From the NCBI GenBank assembly GCA_002440045.1, contig DJRI01000039.1, positions 28,394-45,950 on the forward strand: a DNA stretch of 17,557 nt, written 5' to 3'. Source of the DNA: Ruminococcaceae bacterium UBA6364. Its GTDB lineage: Bacteria; Bacillota; Clostridia; Oscillospirales; Acutalibacteraceae. Position 1 is the first letter of the stretch. Each line of letters opens with the position of its first letter. The notes under the pieces were generated by a model. The model was not told the DNA's origin. It worked only from the letters and a program-made list of their open reading frames with translations, and ran no database searches. Positions 6,578 to 14,269 of the stretch are shown here, piece by piece. The position numbers were made by a program, and so were the translations under genes.

Positions 6578-8353
6578 TTATTCGCCTTTAAGCTCAATTC
6601 CGAGGTCGTCAAGCTGAACTTTGTCAACTGCGGCGGGGCACTCGGTCATAGGCTCGGACGCATTCTGAACCTTCGGGAAGGCAATAACGTCGCGAAGAGA
6701 GTCGGCCTTAATAAGCTGCATTACAAGTCTGTCAAGGCCTATGCCCATGCCGCCGTGCGGGGGCGGACCGAACTTGAACGCGTCAAGCAGATAGCCGAAT
6801 TTGCTGTAGGCTTCTTCGTCGGAAAGTCCGAGTAAAGTGAAAATTCTGCTTTGAAGCTCGGGGTCGGTTATACGGATTGAACCGGAAGAAAGCTCGATTC
6901 CGTTAAGAACAAGGTCATATGCCTTTGCTCTTACAGAAGCCTTGTCTGTTTCAAGATAAGGCAGGCACTCGTCAAGCGGAGCGGTAAAGGGGTGATGCAT
7001 TGCGACGAAGGTCTTTGTTTCTTCGTCCCAATCAAAGAACGGGAACTCGACTATCCACAAAAGCTCATAGCCGTCGCCGATTATTCCGAGGCGCTTGCCC
7101 GACTCCGAGCGAAGCGCGCCGAGAGTTGTAAGCACGGTGCTGTTTTTTGTATCTGCGATTATCATTACAACGTCGCCCTTTTCGGCGCCCGCTCTTTCAA
7201 GAATCGCTTTCATTTCGTCCTCGCTCATAAACTTTGCAAACGATGATGAAATGCCGTCGTCCGTAAGACGAATCCACGCAAGGCCCTTTGCGCCGATGCC
7301 CTTTGCGTGCTCGGTAAGCTTGTCAAGCTCTTTTCTTGTAAACGTGCCAACGGCATTTTTTGCGGTTATTCCGCGAACGGAGCCGCCGCCCGCGATTGCC
7401 GATGAAAATACCGAGAAGCCGCAGTCTTTCACAATATCGCTCAAATCGAAAATTTCCATTCCGAAGCGAAGGTCGGGCTTATCGGAGCCGTATTTTTCCA
7501 TGGCGTCTTTATATGTGAGCCTTCTTAAAGGAAGCTTTATATCTATTCCGAGAGCGTCTTTAAACACTCTTGCGATAAAGCCCTCGCCTACTTTAAGAAC
7601 GTCCTCCATATCGACAAACGACATTTCAAGGTCTATCTGTGTAAATTCGGGCTGTCTGTCGGCTCTTAAATCCTCGTCTCTGAAGCAGCGCGCAATTTGC
7701 ATATAGCGGTCAAAGCCAGCAACCATCGAAAGCTGTTTATAAAGCTGGGGCGACTGCGGAAGCGCATAGAAGCTGCCGTTGTGAAGGCGGCTGGGAACAA
7801 GAAAGTCCCTTGCGCCCTCGGGGGTGGAGCGTATTAACATGGGCGTTTCTATTTCGATAAAGCCGTTTTCGTCAAAATAGTCGCGCGCTATTTTTGTAAC
7901 CTTGTGGCGGAAAAGAATGTTTTTCTGAAGGTCGGGGCGGCGAAGGTCAAGATAACGGTATTTGAGCCTTGTAAGCTCCGAGGTGCTGCAGTTTTCAACA
8001 ATGTCAAACGGCGGCGTTTCGCTCTTTGAGAGTATGCGAAGCTCGCTTACCTCAACCTCGATGTTGCCCGTGGGAATTTCGCTGTTTTTTGAAGAACGCT
8101 CGCGCACAACGCCCTTTGCCGCGATAACAAACTCGCTTCTGACAGAAAACGCCTTTTTAAACACGTCTTCGGGGGTAGAGTCGCCGAAAGCAAGCTGAAC
8201 AATGCCCGTTCTGTCGCGCAAGTCAATGAATATAAGAGAACCCAAGTCGCGCTGTTTTGCCGCCCAGCCGCAAACCGCAACCTCTCTGCCTATGTCGGCG
8301 TCTCTTAACGTGCCGCAATAGTCGGTTCTTTTAAATCCTGCCAAATTATCCAT
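6578..8353 (-). CDS. aspS: Aspartyl-tRNA synthetase, bacterial type
   Basis: This 591-residue class II synthetase has an N-terminal OB-fold anticodon-binding domain (about 1-110), a catalytic core, and the bacterial GAD insertion (about 285-425). Motif 2 is in RCFRDEDLRADRQPEFTQID (222-241) and motif 3 is GGMGIGLDRL (534-543). The flipping-loop region and the YRYLDLRRP segment (132-140) are also typical. I chose the ATG at 8353 rather than the upstream in-frame GTG at 8362, because the GTG lies inside the AAAGGGTG ribosome binding site, which is correctly spaced for the ATG. The RRD-type anticodon loop reads QRDLGSLIFID, like the E. coli discriminating enzyme. This hints that it charges only tRNA-Asp. 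It begins 28 bp after the ABC permease stop and probably shares its transcript. Confidence 0.97.
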   Translation of the reverse strand: MDNLAGFKRTDYCGTLRDADIGREVAVCGWAAKQRDLGSLIFIDLRDRTGIVQLAFGDSTPEDVFKKAFSVRSEFVIAAKGVVRERSSKNSEIPTGNIEVEVSELRILSKSETPPFDIVENCSTSELTRLKYRYLDLRRPDLQKNILFRHKVTKIARDYFDENGFIEIETPMLIRSTPEGARDFLVPSRLHNGSFYALPQSPQLYKQLSMVAGFDRYMQIARCFRDEDLRADRQPEFTQIDLEMSFVDMEDVLKVGEGFIARVFKDALGIDIKLPLRRLTYKDAMEKYGSDKPDLRFGMEIFDLSDIVKDCGFSVFSSAIAGGGSVRGITAKNAVGTFTRKELDKLTEHAKGIGAKGLAWIRLTDDGISSSFAKFMSEDEMKAILERAGAEKGDVVMIIADTKNSTVLTTLGALRSESGKRLGIIGDGYELLWIVEFPFFDWDEETKTFVAMHHPFTAPLDECLPYLETDKASVRAKAYDLVLNGIELSSGSIRITDPELQSRIFTLLGLSDEEAYSKFGYLLDAFKFGPPPHGGMGIGLDRLVMQLIKADSLRDVIAFPKVQNASEPMTECPAAVDKVQLDDLGIELKGE

Positions 8354-8381
8354 TATATACACCCTTTCTCGATGGGGAAAT

Positions 8382-9194
8382 TTATTTGATATTTACCTTG
8401 TTTTTAATGATATAGGTTATGGGGAAGTGAAGCGCTATACCGACAGCCGCTCTTAAAACCGTGCCGAAAAGCCCGACCTTTAAAGCCGCGCCGCCGGCGC
8501 TGTAAATATCGTTTGTAAACAAAAGCTCCGCGTCGGTTATTACCACGCCGAAATTCCAAAGTCCGCCGATTTTTACCGTCAGCGAATGAAGAACGCCGAG
8601 GAAAAGGAAGAACATTATAACAGCGCCGAAATTGCCGAGCTTTGACAGCGGTGAAACGTGCGAAAGCGAAATTGCAAGATAAAGGCACTGAACCGAAAGA
8701 AGAATTACCGCGATAAACGATATGCACATAACGACGAGCGCCACAAGAATCGAAAATACCGAGGGGATTCCGAAAAGCGAAAGCAATGTGTCTGCAGATG
8801 CGGCTATTTCTTCACCGAGAACCGACCTTATTCTGCTGACGCAAAGGAAAATAGAGCCGATTAAAAGCCCGTATGAAACGAATATCCAAATAAGCCCCGA
8901 AAGCGTTTTGGAACGGACAAGCGCACCTGTTTTTACGGGGAGCGAAAGCGTAAGATAGCCCGCCCTGCCGAAAAGCGTGTTTGAGAACATAACGGCAACC
9001 GTTATGAGCGTTACAAGGCTCGTAAACGCAAGAATGAGTATTACAAGAAGGCTGCAAAGCACAACAACCATGTCTTTTTTTGAAAAAAGAGCAAAACCCT
9101 CTGCCACGGCGGCAACTATAAACGCGCAAAGATATATTGTCGAAACAAAATGCCACTGCGCTTTGAGGTCATTTTTTAAAAGCTTACCAAACAT
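8382..9194 (-). CDS. ABC transporter permease subunit (ABC-2-like)
   Basis: This hydrophobic protein of 270 residues has about six membrane segments, near 17-37, 43-70, 98-120, 145-175, 186-205 and 238-263, with a short basic start (MFGKLLKNDLKAQW). The segment FGRAGYLTLSLPVKTGALVRSKTLSG (split by membrane ends, about 75-100) is typical of Firmicutes ABC-2 permeases of the antibiotic or stress efflux type. The start at 9194 has AAGGAGG at 9204-9210. An upstream in-frame ATG at 9218 lacks this and would deepen the overlap with the ATPase. The chosen start overlaps the ATPase stop by 11 nt, which points to translational coupling. The substrate is unknown. aspS follows 28 bp later. Confidence 0.8.
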   Translation of the reverse strand: MFGKLLKNDLKAQWHFVSTIYLCAFIVAAVAEGFALFSKKDMVVVLCSLLVILILAFTSLVTLITVAVMFSNTLFGRAGYLTLSLPVKTGALVRSKTLSGLIWIFVSYGLLIGSIFLCVSRIRSVLGEEIAASADTLLSLFGIPSVFSILVALVVMCISFIAVILLSVQCLYLAISLSHVSPLSKLGNFGAVIMFFLFLGVLHSLTVKIGGLWNFGVVITDAELLFTNDIYSAGGAALKVGLFGTVLRAAVGIALHFPITYIIKNKVNIK

Positions 9195-9888
9195 TGCGGA
9201 AAACCTCCTTGAAAACATCTTCTATGGTTTTGCCGCCCGCCGTAAGAGTCTCTACGCTTTCGTTTAAAAGCACCTTGCCGCCGCCGATAAACAGCGCGTG
9301 AGTAAACACTGATTGCAGGTCGTTTATTAAATGCGTTGACATAATGACGGTTGATTTTTCGGCATAGTTCGCCATAATAAAATCAAGAATCGACTGCCTT
9401 GTTGCGGGGTCAACGCCGCCCATTGGCTCGTCGAGCATATAAAGGCGCGCGTTGCGCGACATAACAAGCGACAAAAGGAGCTTTTCCTGCATACCCTTTG
9501 ACATTGTTTTTGACTTTTGCTTCAAAGGAAGCCCGAAGCGCTTTATCATTTCAAGCGCCTTGTTTTTGTCAAAGTCGCCGAAAAAGTCGGCAAAATAGTC
9601 AACCGCGTCGATATTTCTCATCCAATCGTGAACAAAGGTCTGTTCGGGAAGATAGGCGCAAAACGCCTTTGTTTCTTCACCGGGGGTTTTGCCGTCAATA
9701 AGAACGCTGCCCTTGTAATCGTGAATAAGTCCCGACATTATTTTTAAAAGCGTTGTTTTTCCACAGCCGTTCGGGCCGAAAAGACCGACAGTTTCGCCCT
9801 CTGGGAGCGAAAAAGTAAGCCCGTCAAGCACGAGATGGTCGCCGTATGATTTTGAAAGTCCGCTTACCTGTATAAGGTTACTTTCCAT
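9184..9888 (-). CDS. ABC transporter ATP-binding protein
   Basis: This 234-residue nucleotide-binding subunit has Walker A GPNGCGKTT (38-46), Q-loop glutamine 83 in YLPEQTF, Walker B LYMLDEP (149-155) followed by D-loop GGVDPATR, and H-loop His186 in STHL. The signature motif is degenerate: MSKGMQEKL (129-137) in place of LSGGQ, a form common in small ABC-2 exporters. It powers the adjacent permease, with which it overlaps. The substrate cannot be read from the sequence. The families closest in style handle peptides, antibiotics or lipids. The ATG is preceded by GGAGGCACTT, and a consensus promoter lies 67-96 nt upstream. No GntR-type regulator is next to it, unlike YtrA-linked systems. Confidence 0.9.
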   Translation of the reverse strand: MESNLIQVSGLSKSYGDHLVLDGLTFSLPEGETVGLFGPNGCGKTTLLKIMSGLIHDYKGSVLIDGKTPGEETKAFCAYLPEQTFVHDWMRNIDAVDYFADFFGDFDKNKALEMIKRFGLPLKQKSKTMSKGMQEKLLLSLVMSRNARLYMLDEPMGGVDPATRQSILDFIMANYAEKSTVIMSTHLINDLQSVFTHALFIGGGKVLLNESVETLTAGGKTIEDVFKEVFRNVW

Positions 9889-9955
9889 AAGTGCCTCCGT
9901 TTAAGGGCGGTAAAGCCCGTCCGTATTTATACAGAACATACTGAATTAATTATGT

Positions 9956-9984
9956 ATTTTACACCCGTGCATATAATTAGTCAA
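9956..9984 (-). promoter_or_regulatory. Sigma-A promoter of the ABC-aspS operon
   Basis: On the minus strand TTGACT (9979-9984) and TAAAAT (9956-9961) are separated by 17 bp. A small GGGC/GCCC hairpin (9904-9917) lies in the leader. I see no separate promoter before aspS, so this one may also drive aspS. Confidence 0.75.
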
Positions 9985-10121
9985 GGAAAAAACTGTGAAC
10001 ACTTCCGCATTATTGTAAACAATGTCTTAACACATCAATCAAGCGTTTGGCTGTTATCGACAATTCGTACCGCTTTGATTTATGCGTTTTTCACAAGAGT
10101 TTTTTACAGCGCCGAAAATTC

Positions 10122-10150
10122 TTGCCCAAAGGCTTTTTAAATGATATACT
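10122..10150 (+). promoter_or_regulatory. Sigma-A promoter of the GH4 gene
   Basis: TTGCCC (10122-10127) and TATACT (10145-10150) are 17 bp apart, 34 nt before the start codon. The rest of the 296-bp divergent gap (9889-10184) holds the opposing ABC promoter and a short palindrome ATTGTAAACAAT (10012-10023). I see no clear cre site. Confidence 0.7.
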
Positions 10151-10184
10151 TTTTTTGCGGCAAACTTCACGGGAGGATTATTTA

Positions 10185-11504
10185 ATGAAAGTAACATTTA
10201 TGGGTGCGGGCAGCACCGTATTCGCAAAAAACGTTTTGGGCGATATAATGCTTACGCCGGCTTTGAGAGAGTGCGAAATCGCGCTTTACGACATCGACGG
10301 CGAAAGGCTTGAAGAATCGTATCTTATGGTAACGGCTCTTAACAGAAACATCAACGAAAACAGGGCGTCCGTCAAAAAATATCTCGGCGTGCCCGAAAGA
10401 AAAGACGCGTTAAGAAACGCCGATTTTGTCGTGAACGCCATTCAGGTCGGGCTTTATGACCCCTGCACCATAATAGATTTTGAGGTCCCCAAAAAATACG
10501 GCCTTCGCCAGACAATCGCCGACTCAAACGGCATAGGCGGCATTTTCAGAGCGCTCAGAACAATTCCCGTTTTAAAGGATTTCACGGACGATATGCACGA
10601 GGTCTGCCCCGACGCATATTTCCTTAACTACACAAACCCCATGGCGCAGCTTGCAGGCTGGCTCGGAAGATATTCGGGCATTAAGTCGGTCGGTCTTTGC
10701 CATTCGGTTCAGACCTGCTCAAGAGACCTTCTTAAAAAGCTCGAAATAGAGCACTCGGAGCCGCTTCGCGAAACGATTGCCGGCATAAACCACATGGGCT
10801 GGCTTTTGGAGCTTTGCGACGCCGACGGCAAGGACCTTTATCCCGAAATAAGAAAGCGCGCGGCGGCGATTCTCGAAAGCGGAAAAACCGACTGCAACGA
10901 CCTTGTAAGATTTGAATACATCAGGCGTTTCGGCTATTACTGCACAGAGTCAAGCGAGCACAACGCCGAATACAACAACTTTTTCATAAAATCAAAATAC
11001 CCGGAGCTTATCGAAAGATACAACATTCCGCTTGACGAATATCCGAGGCGCTGTATAGCACAGATTGAACGCTGGAAGGGCGAAAAAGAAAATTATATTC
11101 ACGACAAGGTTTCGCACGAAAGAACAAAAGAATACGCCTCGTATATTATGGAGGCGATAGTGACCGACAACCCCTATAAAATCGGCGGAAACGTAATAAA
11201 CCGCGGGCTTATTCCGAACCTCCCCGACGACGCGTGCGTAGAAGTCGCCTGCCTTGTAAATAAAAACGGCATTCAGCCCTGCCGCCAGGAGCCGCTGCCC
11301 CTCGCGCTTGCCGCAATGAACAACCTTATGATTAACGTTCACCTTCTTACAATAGAAGCGGCTGTAACGCAGAAAAAAGAGTGCATCTACAGGGCGGCAA
11401 TGCTTGACCCGCACACTTCTTCGGAGCTTTCGATTGACGAAATAATTCACCTTTGCGACGACCTTATAGAAGCCCACGGCGACTATCTTCCGAAGTACAA
11501 CTGA
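10185..11504 (+). CDS. melA: Glycoside hydrolase family 4, alpha-galactosidase (MelA-like)
   Basis: This 439-residue GH4 enzyme is NAD+- and divalent metal-dependent and hydrolyses by an oxidation-elimination mechanism. The Rossmann start has MGAGSTVFAKNVLGD (6-20). NYTNPM lies at 148-153. The metal-binding cysteine and histidine are in GLCHSVQ (170-176) and GINHM (200-204). The CHSVQ form is that of MelA-type alpha-galactosidases rather than the CNxP form of GH4 alpha-glucosidases. A start at 10185 is supported by GGGAGGATTATTTA directly upstream. The frame is open further upstream to 10047, but that part would contain the promoter. It is a single-gene unit with its own promoter and terminator, with no sugar transporter or regulator beside it. 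The alpha-galactosidase call comes from motif similarity, and galacturonidase is an alternative. Confidence 0.85.
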   Translation: MKVTFMGAGSTVFAKNVLGDIMLTPALRECEIALYDIDGERLEESYLMVTALNRNINENRASVKKYLGVPERKDALRNADFVVNAIQVGLYDPCTIIDFEVPKKYGLRQTIADSNGIGGIFRALRTIPVLKDFTDDMHEVCPDAYFLNYTNPMAQLAGWLGRYSGIKSVGLCHSVQTCSRDLLKKLEIEHSEPLRETIAGINHMGWLLELCDADGKDLYPEIRKRAAAILESGKTDCNDLVRFEYIRRFGYYCTESSEHNAEYNNFFIKSKYPELIERYNIPLDEYPRRCIAQIERWKGEKENYIHDKVSHERTKEYASYIMEAIVTDNPYKIGGNVINRGLIPNLPDDACVEVACLVNKNGIQPCRQEPLPLALAAMNNLMINVHLLTIEAAVTQKKECIYRAAMLDPHTSSELSIDEIIHLCDDLIEAHGDYLPKYN

Positions 11505-11530
11505 TAAAAAATCATATATAAACCAAAGCC

Positions 11531-11570
11531 GCGGAGCTGTAAGAATGTTTTACAGCTCCGCGCTATTTTT
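11531..11570. terminator. Convergent terminator, GH4 gene and lipoprotein gene
   Basis: GCGGAGCTGTAA (11531-11542) pairs perfectly with TTACAGCTCCGC (11550-11561) around a 7-nt loop. A T-rich tail (TATTTTT) follows on the plus strand. It lies between the convergent GH4 and lipoprotein stop codons and probably serves both, more strongly for GH4. Confidence 0.85.
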
Positions 11571-12192
11571 AAAGCTCGTTTTTAAATTTAGGGATAATAT
11601 ATTTTGTAACGGTAAAAAACATTGTTTTCGACTCGATTGACGAATACTCGTTGAGCTTTGCGTCTTTTGACGCGCACTTTGAATTAAGGCTTTTATCAAC
11701 CGTATAAATTGCCTTTAGCGTGTTTTCATCCCTTATAAGCTTTCCGTTTTCGTCTTTTGTTCCGTCAAACTCCATAACCATATTGCCGTCTGCGTCGGGA
11801 ATTGTATAAACCGCCGCAAGAAGGCTTTTGTCAAGGTTATATTTTGAAGCGACAGCCGAAATATATTTGTTGTCGGGGTCGTCGGAAAAGACAGACTCGC
11901 CCGTTCTTGTGTATTTTGACGAGGTGCTTTCTTCTTTCGCCGTTTCTTTTTCGGTTGGGGCGGCGCTTTGTGAGGGCGCCGTTTTTTCCGTGGAAGGCTC
12001 TTTTTTTATTTCCGTTGTCGGCGGCAATGTTTCAAAAAACTCTTCCGTTTCAAAAAAGACATCGCTTTGCTGTGCCGTCGGTGCGGCGGTTGTCGATTCG
12101 TCTCCCGAAGGCTTTTTTGTACAGCCGAAAAAGCAGCCTGCAAAAAGCGGCAATAATATAATGAGAGCGCCCATTCTGTTTTTTCTTTTCAT
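11569..12192 (-). CDS. Putative lipoprotein of unknown function
   Basis: This 207-residue protein starts with a basic n-region and a hydrophobic stretch ending in a lipobox, LFAG-Cys20. A second cysteine follows at 24 (CFFGC). After cleavage it would be lipid-anchored at the outer face of the membrane. Residues 25-100 are a low-complexity Ser/Thr/Pro/Glu linker typical of surface lipoproteins. Residues 105-207 form a mixed alpha/beta domain (SAVASKYNLDKSLLAAVYTIPD, then MVMEFDG and TLKAIYTVDKSLN) that I do not recognise. The ATG has AAAAAGGCGATT upstream. No promoter is seen just before it. It may be reached by readthrough from the 49-residue ORF upstream past the hairpin at 12221-12247. It converges on the GH4 gene and shares its terminator. 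Confidence 0.75.
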   Translation of the reverse strand: MKRKNRMGALIILLPLFAGCFFGCTKKPSGDESTTAAPTAQQSDVFFETEEFFETLPPTTEIKKEPSTEKTAPSQSAAPTEKETAKEESTSSKYTRTGESVFSDDPDNKYISAVASKYNLDKSLLAAVYTIPDADGNMVMEFDGTKDENGKLIRDENTLKAIYTVDKSLNSKCASKDAKLNEYSSIESKTMFFTVTKYIIPKFKNEL

Positions 12193-12215
12193 AATAATCG
12201 CCTTTTTTAATATTT

Positions 12216-12247
12216 AAAAGTAACGGCGCGGAAAATCCGCGCCGTTA
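12216..12247 (-). terminator. Terminator or attenuator hairpin after the 49-residue ORF
   Basis: TAACGGCGCGGA (12221-12232) pairs perfectly with TCCGCGCCGTTA (12236-12247) around a 3-nt loop. On the minus strand a short U-rich stretch (CUUUUAAAU) follows. It ends the small ORF transcript, perhaps incompletely, before the lipoprotein gene. Confidence 0.75.
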
Positions 12248-12265
12248 TTAATTCGGATTAATTAA

Positions 12266-12415
12266 TTATTTGAACATTCCGCCGAAGAACGAAACGATGG
12301 TGTCAACAGCCGCGCTTACGTCATACTCCGTAAGGAAGCCTGCAATCGTCTCTGTAATTCCGTCAAGGTCTACATCCGAAAAAAGGTTTGCAAGAATCTC
12401 AAGAATAGCTGCCAT
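12266..12415 (-). CDS. Small acidic amphipathic protein, 49 residues, unknown
   Basis: This short ORF has a good GGAGG ribosome binding site 8 nt before the ATG and a near-consensus extended -10 promoter 36-65 nt upstream. A strong hairpin follows its stop codon. It therefore looks like a complete small-gene unit. The product starts MAAILEILANLFSDVDLDGI and ends VSFFGGMFK. It has eight acidic residues and only the terminal lysine as a base, and alternates hydrophobic and acidic positions as in amphipathic helices. DVDLDG (14-19) resembles the start of an EF-hand or dockerin loop, but the acidic residue expected at loop position 12 is missing. There is no signal peptide and no cysteine. I know of no family. 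A structured small RNA instead of a protein is possible but less likely given the codon pattern. Confidence 0.65.
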   Translation of the reverse strand: MAAILEILANLFSDVDLDGITETIAGFLTEYDVSAAVDTIVSFFGGMFK

Positions 12416-12450
12416 AATTTTCGCCTCCTAAAAAAGATTTATCCAAAGAA

Positions 12451-12480
12451 AATATATCACACACCGCCGCGTTTTGTCAA
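12451..12480 (-). promoter_or_regulatory. Strong extended -10 promoter of the small ORF
   Basis: On the minus strand a perfect TTGACA (12475-12480) and a TATATT (12451-12456) preceded by TGA (extended -10) are 18 bp apart. It lies just downstream of argS, for which I see no intrinsic terminator. Confidence 0.75.
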
Positions 12481-12512
12481 CGGTTTTGCGTGTTGTTTTA
12501 AAAAATTTACAT

Positions 12513-14258
12513 TCACATTGACTCGGGCGCGCTGACTTTGAGCATTGAAAGCACGTTTTTCATAACCGTTTTTGTGCATTTGCAAAGGAATATGCGCGCC
12601 TGCATAAGCTGTTCGTCCTCGCACATAACGCGCTGAGCGTTATAAAAACGGTGGAATTTTGCGGCAAGCTCAACCGCGTAATGCGTAATCTTTGCCGGGT
12701 CATATGTTTTTGCGGCAAGAATTATTGTGCCGGGAAGCGACGAAATGTGCATAATAAGATCTTTTTCTTCTTCCGACGAAAGCTTCATAAGCTCGCTTCT
12801 TTCGGGCGTTCTCGGACTTATGCCGTCGTTTTCGAGCTTTCTTAAAATACTGCAAATTCTTGCGTGCGCATATTGGCAGTAATAAACGGGGTTCTGGCTC
12901 GACTGCTCAACCGCAAGACCGAGGTCAAAATCCATTGCACTGCCCGCCTCGCGCATATTGAAAAGAAAACGCACAGCGTCTATCGGCACTTCGTCAAGAA
13001 GGTCAACAAGCGTTACCGACTTGCCCGTTCTTTTTGACATTCTTACGGCTTCGCCGTTTTTCATAAGATTTACAAGCTGCATAAGAACAACGTCAAGCCT
13101 TGAAGAGTCGATTCCGACAGCCTCCATAGCGCCTTTCATACGCGCAATGTGACCGTGATGGTCTGCGCCCCAAACGTCGATTGCCTTATAAAAGCCGCGT
13201 TTTTTTAGCTTGTTGCGGTGATAGGCTATATCTGCGGCAAAATATGTGGGGTTGCCGTTTTGGCGTATAAGCACGTCGTCTTTAAGCTCAAGCTTTTCTA
13301 TATCTTCGTCAGACTTGCCCTCGCGCTTTAAAATGCGCGTCTGAACCTCTTTGTTTTTGTACCAAAGCGCGCCGTCCTTTTCATAGGTACAGCCGTTTTT
13401 CTTAAGAAGCTCTATAGTCTCGTTAAGCTCGCCGTCGTTATGAAGAACGGATTCGTTGAACCAAAGGTCATAGTCGATTCTGTATTTTGCCATAGCCGCT
13501 TTCATTGTTGCGATATTTTTCGGAAGCGCAAAGTCAACAAGGGCTTTTCTTCTTTCCTCTTCGCTTTTTTCAATGTAGCTGTCGCCGTATTCTTTATAAA
13601 ACTCTGCGGCGCGCTCTTTTATATCGTCGCCGTGATAGCTGTCCTCGGGAAGCTCGCATGAATTTTCGCCTAAACAAAGCTGTTTGTAACGAATATCAAG
13701 CGAAAGCGCAAATTTGTCAATCTGATTGCCCGCGTCGTTTATATAAAACTCTCTTGAAACGTCATAGCCCGCCCACTGAAGCACCGCCGCAAGGCAGTCG
13801 CCGAGAGCGCCGCCGCGCGCGTTGCCCATATGCATGGGGCCCGTGGGGTTTGCCGAAACAAATTCGACGTTTATTCTTTTGTTTTCGCCGAAAGTGCTCC
13901 TTCCGAAGCTTTCGCCCTGCGCGTCGGTTTCAAGAAGCGCGTCGGCATAAAACGCAGGCGTTAAAAAGAAATTGAGAAAGCCCGCGCCCGCCGCCTCGCA
14001 CTTTGAAAAATATTCGCCGTCAAGGTCTATTTTTTCGACTATTGCGTCGGCAATTTTTCTCGGCGGCATACGAAGCGCCCTTGAAAGCATAAACGCCGCG
14101 TTTGCCGAATAATCGCCGTTCTTTTTGTCGGCGGGAGTTTCGATTTTAAATTCGGGAAGCTCTGCATTGCTAAACGTTCCCGCCGCAATATTTGCGTTTA
14201 CGGCGGCTTTTACGGCTTCGACTATTTTAGCCTCTGCCGACGAAATTGTTTCAGACAT
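12513..14258 (-). CDS. argS: Arginyl-tRNA synthetase
   Basis: This 581-residue class I synthetase charges tRNA-Arg. It has the N-terminal ArgRS additional domain (about 1-100, with NGDYSANAAF at 48-57), then the HIGH-type motif in NPTGPMHMGNARGG (137-150). The second His is Asn here, as in many Firmicutes ArgRS. A KMSKS-type MSKRTGK follows at 407-413. The C-terminal DALR anticodon-binding domain (about 460-581) contains CQYAHARICSIL and ends in SMLKVSAPESM. I chose the ATG at 14258 over the in-frame GTG at 14267, because the GTG lies within the AAGGGTG ribosome binding site, which is 6 nt from the ATG. It is the last gene of a ddl - DUF1934 - argS operon and starts 11 nt after the DUF1934 gene. 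Confidence 0.97.
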   Translation of the reverse strand: MSETISSAEAKIVEAVKAAVNANIAAGTFSNAELPEFKIETPADKKNGDYSANAAFMLSRALRMPPRKIADAIVEKIDLDGEYFSKCEAAGAGFLNFFLTPAFYADALLETDAQGESFGRSTFGENKRINVEFVSANPTGPMHMGNARGGALGDCLAAVLQWAGYDVSREFYINDAGNQIDKFALSLDIRYKQLCLGENSCELPEDSYHGDDIKERAAEFYKEYGDSYIEKSEEERRKALVDFALPKNIATMKAAMAKYRIDYDLWFNESVLHNDGELNETIELLKKNGCTYEKDGALWYKNKEVQTRILKREGKSDEDIEKLELKDDVLIRQNGNPTYFAADIAYHRNKLKKRGFYKAIDVWGADHHGHIARMKGAMEAVGIDSSRLDVVLMQLVNLMKNGEAVRMSKRTGKSVTLVDLLDEVPIDAVRFLFNMREAGSAMDFDLGLAVEQSSQNPVYYCQYAHARICSILRKLENDGISPRTPERSELMKLSSEEEKDLIMHISSLPGTIILAAKTYDPAKITHYAVELAAKFHRFYNAQRVMCEDEQLMQARIFLCKCTKTVMKNVLSMLKVSAPESM

Positions 14259-14269
14259 TCTTTTCACCC

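Noticed and set aside
10012..10023. Palindrome ATTGTAAACAAT as an operator or cre site for the GH4 gene
   Set aside because: It is short, lies about 100 bp upstream of the -35 box, and lacks the central CG of a cre site, so it could easily be chance.
10047..10184. N-terminal extension of the GH4 enzyme from an upstream ATG at 10047
   Set aside because: The extension would include a consensus promoter, does not resemble GH4, and the ATG at 10185 has an ideal ribosome binding site right before the Rossmann motif.
12416..12512. T-box leader for argS or aspS
   Set aside because: No T-box core sequence or specifier-like structure is seen before either operon; the gaps are short or hold ordinary promoters.
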